A DNA stretch of 22,500 bases from Hormiphora californensis. Taxonomy: Eukaryota > Ctenophora > Tentaculata > Cydippida > Pleurobrachiidae. A model generated the notes under the pieces. That model was not told where the DNA came from. It worked only from the letters and a program-made list of their open reading frames with translations, and did no database searches. The position numbers and the translations under genes are program-made. Below, piece by piece: positions 8,799-18,899 of this stretch. How positions within the stretch are numbered: the stretch's first letter is position 1; each line of letters begins with the position of its first letter. The DNA is taken from contig CM035358.1 in NCBI GenBank assembly GCA_020137815.1, positions 2,100,821 through 2,123,320 on the forward strand, written 5' to 3'.

Positions 8799-9236
8799 GA
8801 TTTATGCTCCCTTTCTCTCGCTGATCTGCTTACTGCTACAGACCACATTACATTGGACTTCACCCCATATTTGGACATCACGTGACTCACTTCAACACTC
8901 ATTTTGATGTCTCTAGATCAAGATTGTCTTGAATGTCTCCTAACACTACAAATATTTTCTGTTACCTCCAGGCTTATTCATCTTTTCAAAAGTGTGACCC
9001 TTTGCTTGCGTCACCAAGGTAGCACAGTGATAAGAATTACCTTGTGAAGTAGCATGTGAGAGTTGTTAAAGTTCTAAGAATTATTAAATGTGTAATACGA
9101 TACATTTCTAATAATCTCCCTTATTTCTTATGATAAGAGGTGCGGAGAGATGAGTGTGGGTAATGCATTATTAATGTTAAAGGGGAAGTTTCACTTCTTT
9201 TTGGTAAAACATGTTGAATCTGGATAATATATGATC
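8799..9236. other. 3' flank of the Ig/FN3 gene
   Basis: Probably 3' UTR followed by intergenic DNA. ATTAAA at 9083-9088 is a possible polyadenylation signal. TCACGTGAC, the same E-box palindrome seen in intron 4, lies at 8878-8886. No coding potential was seen. Confidence 0.4.
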
Positions 9237-9264
9237 GAGAGCGAGAGAGAGAGAGAGAGAGAGA
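9237..9264 (+). repeat. (GA)n microsatellite at the LINE fragment's 3' border
   Basis: Near-perfect GA dinucleotide run with one GC interruption, directly abutting the 3' end of the LINE fragment. Confidence 0.9.
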
Positions 9265-9910
9265 TACTTACTTTACTTTTTTTGATACTTTTGAGTTGTT
9301 CGTCATGCTACGTCAGGTCATCCCAGGAACTCGGACCACCGTTTATTGAAGCTGGCTCCAACACACCAGTCAGACAAAGAGTTTCTGTTTGGTGCTTGAT
9401 ATCCAGGTGTAGGGGGACGGTCTGGGATATCACGGAGAAGGAGGTCCAGCTTATTTTTAAATAAATCAGGGTCCTCGATCTCCCTCAGATCATCCGGGAG
9501 ACAGTTCCACAGTCTAGGACCAATGGAACCGAAGGAAGAGCTATACAGTGTGACAGTTCTTTTGCTCTTCACCCGTGACAGGTCAGGTATCTCTGCTTTG
9601 ACACCGTGGCGGGAGGTACGGTTGAAGCTAATATCGGTTTCATTCGGTATCAGCCCACGGTATGTCTTGTGCATGATTAGCACTGCATACCTATCCCGCC
9701 GTCTTTGCAAAGACATCAAGTCGAGGGCTTTTAGGCGCTGCCAGTAGTCAAGGTCCTTCATACCGGAGATCTTCGCTGTGAAGCCCCGCTGAACAGACTC
9801 GAGCAGTTGGATGTCACCGACAGTTTGCGGGCTCCACAATGGAGAGCAGTACTCCATCAAGCTTCTGACCAGGGTTTTATAAACAGCGATCATCAGCTCA
9901 GGGTCCCGAC

Positions 9911-9911
<1 letters not shown>
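9265..9911 (-). mobile_element. 5'-truncated LINE fragment (3' end of a Jockey/CR1-like element)
   Basis: On the minus strand an open frame running from about 9908 to a stop at 9318-9320 gives ~196 residues typical of the region after the reverse transcriptase palm of non-LTR elements: YKTLVRSLMEYCSPLWSPQ, LESVQRGFTAKISG and GPRLWNCLPDDLR. The catalytic part is missing, as expected from incomplete reverse transcription. The reading frame is undamaged, suggesting a fairly recent insertion. On the element's own strand it is preceded by (TC)n (9913-9950) and its 3' flank, ending AAAGTAAAGTAAGTA, runs straight into (TC)n (9237-9264). The apparent Met start at 9989 is outside the element and reads through the microsatellite. 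Confidence 0.85.

Positions 9912-9912
<1 letters not shown>

Positions 9913-9950
<38 letters not shown>
9913..9950 (+). repeat. (GA)n microsatellite at the LINE fragment's 5' truncation point
   Basis: Perfect GA run immediately next to the truncated end of the LINE fragment. Together with 9237-9264 it suggests that the fragment lies inside a formerly continuous GA tract. Confidence 0.9.
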
Positions 9951-9955
<5 letters not shown>

Positions 9956-9956
9956 T

Positions 9957-10678
9957 CTCTTTATATCTTTGGCAGTGAAAATATTGCATTTTCCTCTGGG
10001 ATATGATATGTGTGAAGGGAGATGTAAGATAAACAGAGAGTTAGCAGTGAAAATCATATATCCATAAATTTAATCAGACCTTACACTGACAAAAGAGTGA
10101 GAGGGAAAGGGAGAGAGAGGATGTATATTAGAAATAGAGAGATAGAGGGTTTGTGAGAGGAGGGAGATAGAAATATAGAGAGGGGGAGGCTTGTGAGGAT
10201 CTTGGATAACATGATGATGATGATCTCAAGTGTCTTAATACGTTTAGTAGTGATCTCATAGAAGCTGACAATGGTATGTCAGATTCTCATATATAAATCA
10301 TCCCATTCTCATGTATAAATCATCCTGGAGTTTAGTTTCACTTTCACTTTTCTCAGACCTGAGAGTGACTTGTTAGCTCGAATTATATGGCCACTCTTAG
10401 AAAGTGAGATCATACATGCCTTACCAGTGAGACAATCCAAATGGCCTTACTTTCACTTTCATTTTCCTACTTTCTCTTTCATATAACCCTTTCCAAAATG
10501 GAATAAATAGTTCAAAATACACGGGCAATTAACGATCGTTTTGAAAGATGGGTACTTCAGATCTTTACAACTAGAAGATCACGGTGTAGCATTTTATCGA
10601 AAACTTTCAATAGTGGAATCGTTCTTCCCAATATGGTCAAATGAAGGGACATACCTGTCAAAATACGCTCTGATATGA
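9957..10678. other. Non-coding stretch with GA-rich patch, 22-bp duplication and IRF-like motifs
   Basis: No gene seen. An imperfect GA-rich patch lies at 10095-10190. ATTCTCATATATAAATCATC is duplicated at 10283-10304 and 10305-10326 (22-bp units, two differences). A perfect ISRE-like AGTTTCACTTTCACT lies at 10334-10348, and three GAAANN-type steps on the minus strand lie at 10449-10466 (ACTTTCACTTTCATTTTC). Confidence 0.5.
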
Positions 10679-10696
10679 AGAGAGAGAGAGAGAGAG

Positions 10697-10786
<90 letters not shown>
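10679..10786 (+). repeat. (GA)n microsatellite, ~108 bp
   Basis: GA run with one short A-rich interruption near 10697-10702. It creates long Ser-Leu open frames on the minus strand which are not genes. Confidence 0.95.
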
Positions 10787-10788
<2 letters not shown>

Positions 10789-10902
10789 AGTTTGTAGGCA
10801 ATATAATAGCACTCTGACAGAATTCTCTTCCCAATAAATCTTTGCACCGCATCTGTCACTAAATGCTTGAAGAAAATTTGCCCCTCTGCCCTCATTACGT
10901 AC

Positions 10903-11016
10903 TGGGGGTCCAGGCCGAAAATCGAAATATTCGAACAGTATCCTAATTTTGAGGGTTCGCCTCGACTTATATGTTCGGGCTGGAGAGTCTCCAGCGGTCC
11001 AGCCGCTGGACCCCCA
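10903..11016. repeat. Small inverted-repeat element, possible MITE
   Basis: TGGGGGTCCAG at 10903-10913 is matched by CTGGACCCCCA at 11006-11016. The right end also holds a tight hairpin (TCCAGCGG, loop TCCAG, CCGCTGGA). No clear target duplication was found, so its mobile nature is a guess. Confidence 0.4.
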
Positions 11017-11617
11017 AGAAAGGAGAAAAAGGGGGCTCTCGCCGAGTGTACTGATGGAAGGAGAAATAATGAGAGAGGGAGGTGGTTTGGTCTAATTGTG
11101 GTACATTGTAGAAGAGGTAGAGTGATCATGAGTTGTTCCCGCTCTGAATGAACACAAAGGGTCACAGTATTATACCATATATGGCATAATTGGATTAATC
11201 GATATATTCATTGCTGTACTGCAAGTACACTGAGAGCTTCCTGAGTGTCTAGTAATTATATCGGAGTTTTCTGCCCTTTTATAGAAGGCCAAGTTAGTCT
11301 ATAGAAAGCCGAGAAGGTAATGCTGGAGAAGTCTCACGGATCGTATTGTTCGATCGATTACCTGTCCGGAGAGCGAATGGTATATTTCCAAATATAGCGG
11401 ATGTTGTGAGCTAGAGATGTTAGACTGGGTACCAGACACGGTTTGTGTAATGCCAGAGCGAGATTTGTAAATAGAGGGAAGGGGAGAGAGAGAGAGATAG
11501 AAATATAGGGAAGGGGGAGAGAGAGAAAGAATAATAGAAAGGTATGGTAAGACAGCTTGGGTGGTAATACTGTGAATTGACCGCTGACAGGAGAGTTGCT
11601 GTCTTATTCTGGGTGGG

Positions 11618-11619
<2 letters not shown>
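11017..11619. other. Stretch without a recognised gene
   Basis: Mixed sequence with short purine-rich patches near 11020-11075 and 11475-11530. No coding, RNA or mobile element signature was recognised on either strand. Confidence 0.4.

Positions 11620-11703
<84 letters not shown>
11620..11703 (+). repeat. (CT)n microsatellite, ~84 bp
   Basis: Perfect CT dinucleotide run of about 42 repeats. Confidence 0.95.
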
Positions 11704-11706
<3 letters not shown>

Positions 11707-12838
11707 TCCGCCCTGTTTCACATACATAGTACTGTGTGCATGCGTTGAGAGACATACTATGACAGTACCTAATTGTAAATAGAAAGGAGAAGAAAAGTGG
11801 TGGGATAGAGGGCATTATATCAAGAACTGATAGAATTGAAGATTCTTAGAAATCCTTTCTGACAACCATGAACATAAAACATTAATTCACGGAGGAGAGA
11901 AAGAGAGTGAGAGAGTGCCGCCTTTTTAACATATTATAATGCATGATTCCCTTGAAATGTGTTACACGCTCAGATCATTCTGCAAGAGGGTTCATGTCGA
12001 GAATGGTCGAGAGAGAGAGAGGGAGTTGAGAAGTTTGCACGTTGAAAAATCCTCTGATATGTGTGTAAGGTGTGGACTGAGAAAGATGGAGAGATGGAAG
12101 AGAGAGAGAGAGAGAGAGAAAGAGAAGAGGTTGAGAGAGGGACGTGTAAACGCACTGTTCATTACATGAATTGCATGCAAAATGAGTTGCCTAGAAAGAT
12201 CTGACACGTAAAGAAGAAAAAACAGGCTGACTTTTTTTCTCTTTCTTCCTTTTCTCCCTCTCATTTTTCTCACCTTTGAAAAAAAACGCTCTTTCAGTTC
12301 CTCCTAACAATAAAGTCACATTTCCCCGAACATATCACCACCCCCCCCCCCCCTTTTCGATTGCCTCTGCTACTCAAAGTTAAGTAACGTTAGTGGTGCA
12401 CCATGGTGGGTCACAGCGTTGAGGTAATATATGTGACAGAGAATAATATATTGGCTGTAGATGTTCTGTAAAGATTCCCCTGAGTAGAAAATGGGAGAAT
12501 TGGTGATGGAGCAATGGTAGAGAAAGGGAGAATCGGATGATGATCATAGTAAAATTACAGACAGTCCCTGTGGTTGGAAGATTTCCTCTTCCGACTTTTT
12601 AGTCAAGAAGTCTAGCGAGGTATGAGATACTTTTCACTTGAGTAAAATCCTTCCCTTGGCCCTCATTTTTAGATAAATAAAAGTTCGAAGAGGTCGGTGA
12701 AGAAACTGCTGGGATTTTGTTTTTTGGGAGTCTGGGGAGAGTAGAGATGTGCATAACAAGAGTCCAATGTGCAGTACAAGTCGTCGTAATTCAATCAGGC
12801 ACCCTCTGTCAGCACTCCAAGTATCCCTTTTTCTAAAC
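11704..12838. other. Stretch without a recognised gene
   Basis: Contains GA-rich patches (12010-12032, 12098-12121) and a 13-base C run at 12341-12353. Open frames here are short and mostly read through the microsatellites. No known family was recognised. Confidence 0.4.
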
Positions 12839-12865
12839 TTCTCTCTCTCTCTCTCTCTCGCTCTC

Positions 12866-12922
<57 letters not shown>
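12839..12922 (+). repeat. (CT)n microsatellite, ~84 bp
   Basis: CT run with single interruptions (CG at 12859-12860, CC near 12875), followed by a pyrimidine-rich tail to about 12970. Confidence 0.95.
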
Positions 12923-12927
<5 letters not shown>

Positions 12928-12970
12928 CCCCTTTCTTTTTTTCTTTCCCCTTTTTTCCTTTTTTCTTTCT

Positions 12971-14251
12971 TGCAAATTCCACCAATTATTTAGCCCCCAA
13001 TCCCACCCAAATTTCTCCCCGGCCTCCTACTTTGGGTTGTTTTGCATTAACTATGGTTAACAAACAGGGTGTAAAACAATTCAGGGTTTTTTTTACGCTC
13101 CCATAAGACTGAGATCCCCTCTGACCCTGATTCAATAGCTAGTTTATAATCTCGGGGTTTGTGGATGATGAAACGGGTTAGGCTGTATTTTTGTATTTTT
13201 TTGTTTGATTTTAAACGGCACCCATTTAGACAGTAGAACAGATTGTCACACCTTTAGCAGAAGCACCCGTTATACGATGATTCGAGACAGTATCAGCGGA
13301 GGGTCGAGACGGTCGCACTAGTTTCTCCAATCTTACGGTACGGTAGCCCCCTGATGAGGTCTGATTGAATCACTAGCAGCTGCGTGTTCCAGCTTAGAGC
13401 GGGATCTCATGTTTTTTTACACCCCCGGACGATTTTTCAGGCGATTTCACCGGAAGGGAAGGTTGAGAAACATTTGGTAGTATTGTAAGGATGGTAGCAG
13501 CCATCCCCCCCCGATTACTCTCAGATTTACCAATTACAATGTTTAAAGACGCAGTACTGCGTGGGTTGGCGGAAAAGTGGGAAATAGAAATTCCGGTGGG
13601 TGGGCGAGCGGGGTGGAGGTAATGTGGCTGTTAGAGTTCACAATAATTCTGTCCTTACTACTTATGATCTGCGCCAAGAGAATTAGTCTTTACTGCCTTG
13701 AACAAGGTCGCCCCCCAAATAAGATACAACATTACAGATCACCTAGCCTCGGGCTTTGTTATTAAGAACCCGTAATGTTAATGGACGCATATAAAAGAAG
13801 GTAGACTAGCAAGGTTCTTCAATATTGATGACTTCATACAACAAGTTGATTTACAAATATCTCTGAGTTTAGAATGTTTAATTAGTTTGTGTTTATCTAT
13901 CCAGGTTCCTAGTTCCCCTTCCCCCCCCCATTTAGTACCTCTTCCCCACTACTGGTATATTACCCTTATCATCTTCTATCTAGTTTCAAATGATGATACA
14001 ACCAAAAGTATGTATATTAGTATTACATCTCCCTCGAGGAATGGTGGAGATTGTGGGAAAAATATTTGTCTCACAAACACTGTGTATTGTTATATTGTTT
14101 ACAAGGTTAAGCATGGTAAAGTCTTAACTTCTCAATTGACCTATGCTCAGTAATCACAAGCAACACGACTTGGGTATGCCCTAGCTGCAGTGCCTCATAT
14201 TCCATTTTTCAGTGCATTGTGTGATACACAGGCGCCCGTTTCCGGAGAAAT
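12971..14251. other. Unassigned sequence, possibly the 5' part of the downstream LINE
   Basis: No intact gene. Open frames at 13577-13765 and 13887-14153 on the + strand show no recognised domain. Position between a (CT)n tract and the clear LINE remnants suggests it may be the decayed 5' UTR/ORF1 region of the element at 14252-18222. This is inference only. Confidence 0.3.
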
Positions 14252-14939
14252 GTGGTTAGTTGCAAGTATTTTATTAGAAAGTCAGTAGAACGATCAGCTC
14301 GCTTATTTGACTGCTTGCAAGCTCACAATCCATTTGTTCCTCTAATAACATGTGCTACCATGTCAACCTCCAACAGAACCAACTATGTCACACTGAAGTC
14401 CTACCAGTTCAACCCCTATACTTTTGGACAATACAACTGTAGTGCTGATCCTGACATCCAATCGTCGTTTCATATACCTGGGACAAATGCAATGATGTGT
14501 CTAATCTTGTTCCAACCGATTGTCAATAAGATCCGGTATTTTGTCAACATTGATGGGTTTTAAATCTACTTTGATGATTGTCACCAGATGCTGGTTATAT
14601 TTTATCCTCCCCCCGATAGAACAGTCAATCCCATGTTACACTTCTGTGGACTAACAATTCCACAGGACGAGAAACACTAACATGTATCGCACATGTCGGG
14701 TTACACAGGTTTATTCACGTAACACCACCGGGGAAGATAAAGGGATGATGGGCATTTCATCTATCTTAAAGATGATGTAGACTTCAGTCCTATCATCCGT
14801 TCATTACTAACAATAGATCTTCCAGAGTACGGTGGGTACCGTGAAAACTCTCTAATGGTCAAGTTTTGAATTTGATATGTTTGTACCGTTACCACTTAGG
14901 AACGGATTGGGAAACTTGGTTTACTGAGATCGAGACTGC

Positions 14940-15640
14940 TTAAAAAAGTCATGCACAACTAAAGTTATTTTAACAGGCGACTTTAATCTTAACCTGTTTA
15001 AACTGGATAGTTCGTCCATGTTCGCCGTATTTTGACCTGTTAATGTTTGGTCTTTACCATGATTAGTAGAGCTACTATACCCTCAAGAATGGCATTAACA
15101 CTGATAGATCAGACCTGGACTAATATTGTGTCTCAGGGTTGTAGCTCTCCACTTATCACTACACTCAGTGTTTCTTCCCATATCCCCACTATGTGTATTT
15201 TTCCGGATCCTTACTGATAATGAATCTGGTCCTATAAACATTTCAACTACCGATTTTATACAAAACTCTCTAACCAATTTCAGGAATGATTACGACATCT
15301 GGGTGTCGCACTCATGTTAACTCACTTGATCAAAGTGACACTTCTGTAGACATAGCTCACTCGTTCTCTACTTACTACAATCAACTTTCCTTTTGTACAA
15401 CAAACATTTTTGTGAAACTCAAAACACTGACCAAATTCAGAATAATAAACTATCCAAACCTTGGGTATCTCCCTCTTTAGCTCGTTCTATTCATATCAAA
15501 TCTGTTTTGTATAAAAAGTGGGTTGCTTCACGTGGCTCTTCTCGCGAGAATCTTTGGCTGCGAGTGATTACCGTACATATCGGGCCATTCTCAGAGGGCT
15601 TCTGGTTAAATCTCGCGATGACTACTTACCAGCAAGTTTC
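14940..15640 (+). pseudogene. Broken LINE apurinic-like endonuclease and linker region
   Basis: Several endonuclease motifs can be read, but in different frames. VILTGDFNLNLF carries the GDFN motif at 14976-14987. YFDLLM follows near 15028-15045. After a frame change, ATIPSRMALTLIDQTWTN appears (TLIDQTWTN at 15098-15124), a hallmark of the C-terminal endonuclease segment. The SDH motif that normally closes the domain reads as SSHIPTM (about 15170). Beyond a stop at 15207, KPWVSPSLARSIHIKSVLYK (about 15455-15515), in another frame, is the usual linker before the reverse transcriptase. At least three frame breaks make this part non-functional. Confidence 0.7.
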
Positions 15641-15863
15641 TGAAGTGTGACAATGATATTAAGAAATGCTGGTCGGTTATTAATAGTATTAGGGGTAAGA
15701 ACAATAGGGCTATTTATCCAAGCTGTGTCAAGACTGTTTCCGGTATTGTGACAATCCTCGTGCCATTTTAATGAACTGAATAAGTACTTTACATCCGTTG
15801 CAGTGATCTGAATAAGAGTAAGTTTGGGTCGTCTCGACCTGACCATCACAAATTCAGTCGTTC

Positions 15864-17489
15864 ATGCCCAATCGAGTTGGTAGTTCCTTATTTCTCTCTC
15901 CAGTCTCCTCCGATGAAATCTTCACTATCATCAAGGGCTTGAAACCCAAGAAGTCAGGTGATTTTTCTTCTTTATGTCTCAAACATCTAAATTTCCTGTT
16001 TTCTGCTGATTTCTCTACCATTATCAATAAGTGTATGGCGGCAGGGGTTTTCCCTGACGAACTAAAGCATGCTTCTGTTCATCCTTTGCACAAAGGTGGC
16101 GATACCAATACACTATCCAATTACAGACCGATCTCCCTCTTGCCTATTCTAAGTAAAGTTTTCGAAAAATGCTTACACAAGAGAGTCATTGAGTTTCTAG
16201 ACGTACATTCTGTAATTTCTAAATCACAATTTGGATTTTTAAAGGGTCGCTCCACCACTCAGGCTTTGCACGAGGGTGTTGGGAGTGCTGTTGAGAGCCT
16301 AGATAATAAGCGCTTTTCTCTGGGTTTATTCCTGGACTTGAGCAAGGCTTTCGACACGCTCCATCATGACATCCTTGTTGCAAAACTTGAACATTATGGG
16401 ATTCGCGGGACTGTTTTGCAATTGTTCAAAAGTTTCTTGTCAGGTCGGTCACAGGCTGTCAGAGTTGGTGACAAAATTTCTGACCCACTTCCTGTTTCTT
16501 GCGGGGTGCCTCAGGGTTCCACTCTTGGCCCGTTACTTTTCTTGCTGTACATCAATGACATAGTGAATTTGCCTTGTGGCTCAGATTCCTGTTCCACCCG
16601 TTTTATCTTATTTGCTGATGATACAAGCATCTTTGTTTCGGGTAGGAGTGCCCCTGAGGTACAGCTGGTTATTGATAAACTGATGGCTCTTCTCAAGGAA
16701 TACTTTGATGCTAATTTCTTGCATGTGAACACCTCCAAAACTAAGTTTATGCACTTCTCGTCTCCCCAATCAACTAACTTCCCTTCTCAGTTCACGTGTT
16801 GCTATGATGGTACCATCATTGAACAGGTGAAACAGTTTAAGTTTTTGGGTATTGAAATCTCGGACTCCCTAACATGGGAAGCCCACATCAGATCAGTTTC
16901 CACCAAACTACACCGTAATCTTGGCTCTATTTACAGGTTACGCAAATCTTTACCTAAACAACTTAAGATTCCGGTTTATTACGCCTTGTTTCAATCCCAT
17001 ATCAATTACAGTATTAGTGTTTGGGGAAGTGGGGGTTGCATGAATAAACTATTACCTATTTTCAGAGCACAAAAAAACGCTTTGAGATGTTTGTTCTCTT
17101 TAACAAAAGTACCTGGTTCCTTTGGTAAACCGGGAACGAAGTTAACTTTTAACAATCTTGATATTCTCACAGTTCATCATCTTTATCACATGGCTGTACT
17201 GTCCAAAGTACATCAATCAAAACTCAATGATGACAATTCTATTGTTTTCTCTAGTCGTAAACCTAATTTGGCAATTATTCCAAGGGGCATTCACAGATAT
17301 TTGGATATTAACTTTACTTTTGAAGGCCCTAGAATTTGGAACCTGTATTCGCCTGACAATATCTTTGTTAGCACTCACACTTTCAAATCACAGGTTAAAA
17401 CCAGGTTGCTACAGGTACAAGGTTCAGGTGATCCCGTTCATTGGGATGATTGTAACACAACCCTACAGAACCCATTCACTAAAAGATGA
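15864..17489 (+). CDS. LINE reverse transcriptase, open ORF
   Basis: 541 codons, uninterrupted. The protein copies the element's RNA into DNA at the target site. Reverse transcriptase blocks appear in order: NYRPISLLPILSKVFEK, QFGFLKGRSTTQALHEG, LFLDLSKAFDTLHHDIL with the first catalytic Asp, GVPQGSTLGPLLFLLYINDI, then FADDTSIFVSG with the two catalytic Asps, and VKQFKFLGIEISDSLTW. The C-terminal section (ISVWGSGG and GPRIWN) is typical of Jockey/CR1/L2-group elements. No damage to catalytic residues was seen. A stop at 15840-15842 closes the frame upstream, so the endonuclease is not fused to it here; the ATG at 15864 is simply the first in frame. The shared GPRxWN block and different surrounding sequence show it belongs to another family than the fragment at 9.3-9.9 kb. 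Confidence 0.92.
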   Translation: MPNRVGSSLFLSPVSSDEIFTIIKGLKPKKSGDFSSLCLKHLNFLFSADFSTIINKCMAAGVFPDELKHASVHPLHKGGDTNTLSNYRPISLLPILSKVFEKCLHKRVIEFLDVHSVISKSQFGFLKGRSTTQALHEGVGSAVESLDNKRFSLGLFLDLSKAFDTLHHDILVAKLEHYGIRGTVLQLFKSFLSGRSQAVRVGDKISDPLPVSCGVPQGSTLGPLLFLLYINDIVNLPCGSDSCSTRFILFADDTSIFVSGRSAPEVQLVIDKLMALLKEYFDANFLHVNTSKTKFMHFSSPQSTNFPSQFTCCYDGTIIEQVKQFKFLGIEISDSLTWEAHIRSVSTKLHRNLGSIYRLRKSLPKQLKIPVYYALFQSHINYSISVWGSGGCMNKLLPIFRAQKNALRCLFSLTKVPGSFGKPGTKLTFNNLDILTVHHLYHMAVLSKVHQSKLNDDNSIVFSSRKPNLAIIPRGIHRYLDINFTFEGPRIWNLYSPDNIFVSTHTFKSQVKTRLLQVQGSGDPVHWDDCNTTLQNPFTKR

Positions 17490-18202
17490 TACCTTCCGCT
17501 TGAAACAGATTAACATTCTACGGAATCACTCTTACGAGAGTAAACATACTCGACAATTATTTAAGATGAACCTTGCTCAAGATATTATTAACTTTTCAAA
17601 GACATATATACTTGAATTCCAGTGACATGTACTTGTTTCCAGTGACCACGGTCTCTTTCCAGTTTTCTGGACTGTTTTCTCCATACAATTTCTCGTCTTC
17701 TTTCAATTTTTAGCTTTTGAGGCTGAGTGTATGGTTTGTAAGTCCATTTTGAGGCTGAGTGTATGGTTCGTAAGTCCATTTTCCATACAAAATGTTTCAT
17801 CCAATTTTCGTTGGTTCTTCCTATCTGTCTACCTTCGTTTTCTATATGGTTAACATTGCTTTCTGTTATCTCTTTACCATGATTTTATTATAGTTTATAA
17901 CGTAACACCTAACCGTAACACCTAACACGTAACACGTAACACCTAACCCGTAACATACCCTCTTCTAGATATATTTTCAGCAATTTCAGATTTCCCTTCC
18001 AATCCTCCACTTCATTCCTAGGGAACCTCCTCCTGCTATATCGGAACACCACCCGCCCTACAAGCTTGTGGGACACTAATATTGTTTGCGTGTTTACTTT
18101 TCTGTGTGTTGTGTGTCCCTCGCATGGGGCTGGACTATCGAACACTATATGTTTTATTTGTGTGTGATACTTTACTTGTTCGATGAGTCCTAATTTATAT
18201 TT
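17490..18202 (+). other. Probable LINE 3' untranslated region with two short tandem repeats
   Basis: A 32-bp unit (TTTTGAGGCTGAGTGTATGG and onward) is duplicated at 17715-17746 and 17747-17778 with one difference. A second array at 17900-17955 mixes the units CGTAACAC and CTAAC. No coding sequence on the + strand. Assignment to the LINE rests on the tail at 18203-18222. Confidence 0.45.
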
Positions 18203-18221
18203 CAACCAACCACCAACCAAC

Positions 18222-18224
<3 letters not shown>

Positions 18225-18288
<64 letters not shown>
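18225..18288 (+). repeat. (TC)n microsatellite abutting the LINE 3' end
   Basis: Perfect TC run of about 32 repeats starting two bases after the CAAC-type LINE tail. Confidence 0.95.
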
Positions 18289-18290
<2 letters not shown>

Positions 18291-18861
18291 CTCTCTATCC
18301 ATATACCTCTCTCCCTTTGTCGCTGCTTGTTTACTCAGTCTAGTTTACACAGTCTGAACAAGGGAGAGCGATGGAGAAAGAGGGAGAGAGAAATGTCCAC
18401 GGATGTTTGCATTGCGTATCCTAACCCTCTCCTTTACTCTATTCTATTCTCAATCCCCTCTATTCTTAAACTTTCCTACTCCCTATTTTCACCTTTCTCC
18501 TCTCCCTATTCTTCCCTTCGACTCCCTATTTTCTCCATTCAACCCCTTCTGCTACCCCCACCTCTCTGCTCTTCAAAGTAAAGAGTTGGAATTGCAGCTT
18601 TGTTACAGCTCTCCGGCCTCCAATCTCTTTTCCACTCTTTGTCTCTCGTCTTTAATTCACCTCTTACCCTAGCTATCTACATATATATTACTCTCCCCCT
18701 TTGTCTCTTCGCCTTTCCTCTAATCCAGGCTCCTCAGTCCTCACTCATATGGGATAACCAGCAAGACTCACACACATGATGATCACTTTCACTTTCATTA
18801 TGGACAACAGAAAACATGTACGTGGTGTAGGCTACACAATCTAAAAGTCCAGCTGACTCTA

Positions 18862-18899
<38 letters not shown>

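Larger units (their letters stand above)
14252..18222 (+). mobile_element. Non-LTR retrotransposon (LINE), Jockey/CR1/L2-like, degraded 5' half
   Basis: Recognisable pieces occur in the order endonuclease, linker, reverse transcriptase, 3' region. The endonuclease part is broken by stops and frame changes, while the reverse transcriptase frame is open. The 3' region (17490-18222) ends in a CAAC-type tail, CAACCAACCACCAACCAACC at 18203-18222, followed directly by (TC)n. The 5' limit is uncertain: 14252 marks the first open frame that resembles LINE N-terminal sequence (FNPYTFGQYN), and the element could begin nearer 12.97 kb. Confidence 0.7.

Noticed and set aside
10557-11165. 202-codon open frame on the minus strand
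   Set aside because: A large part is Ser-Leu repeats from the GA microsatellite and the rest matches no family I know; an IPLLKVFDKMLHRDLL stretch looked vaguely RT-like but is too short to support.
11175-11184. CCATATATGG, a perfect CArG/SRF-type box
   Set aside because: About one match to this degenerate pattern is expected by chance in 22.5 kb of AT-rich DNA, and no gene is near.
13351-13380. CTGATGAG resembling a hammerhead ribozyme core
   Set aside because: The required GAAA on the other side of stem II is absent (reads GAAT), and no convincing stems I and III flank it.
17158-17625. 155-codon + strand open frame overlapping the end of the RT ORF
   Set aside because: Shadow frame of the reverse transcriptase gene with no recognisable motif.
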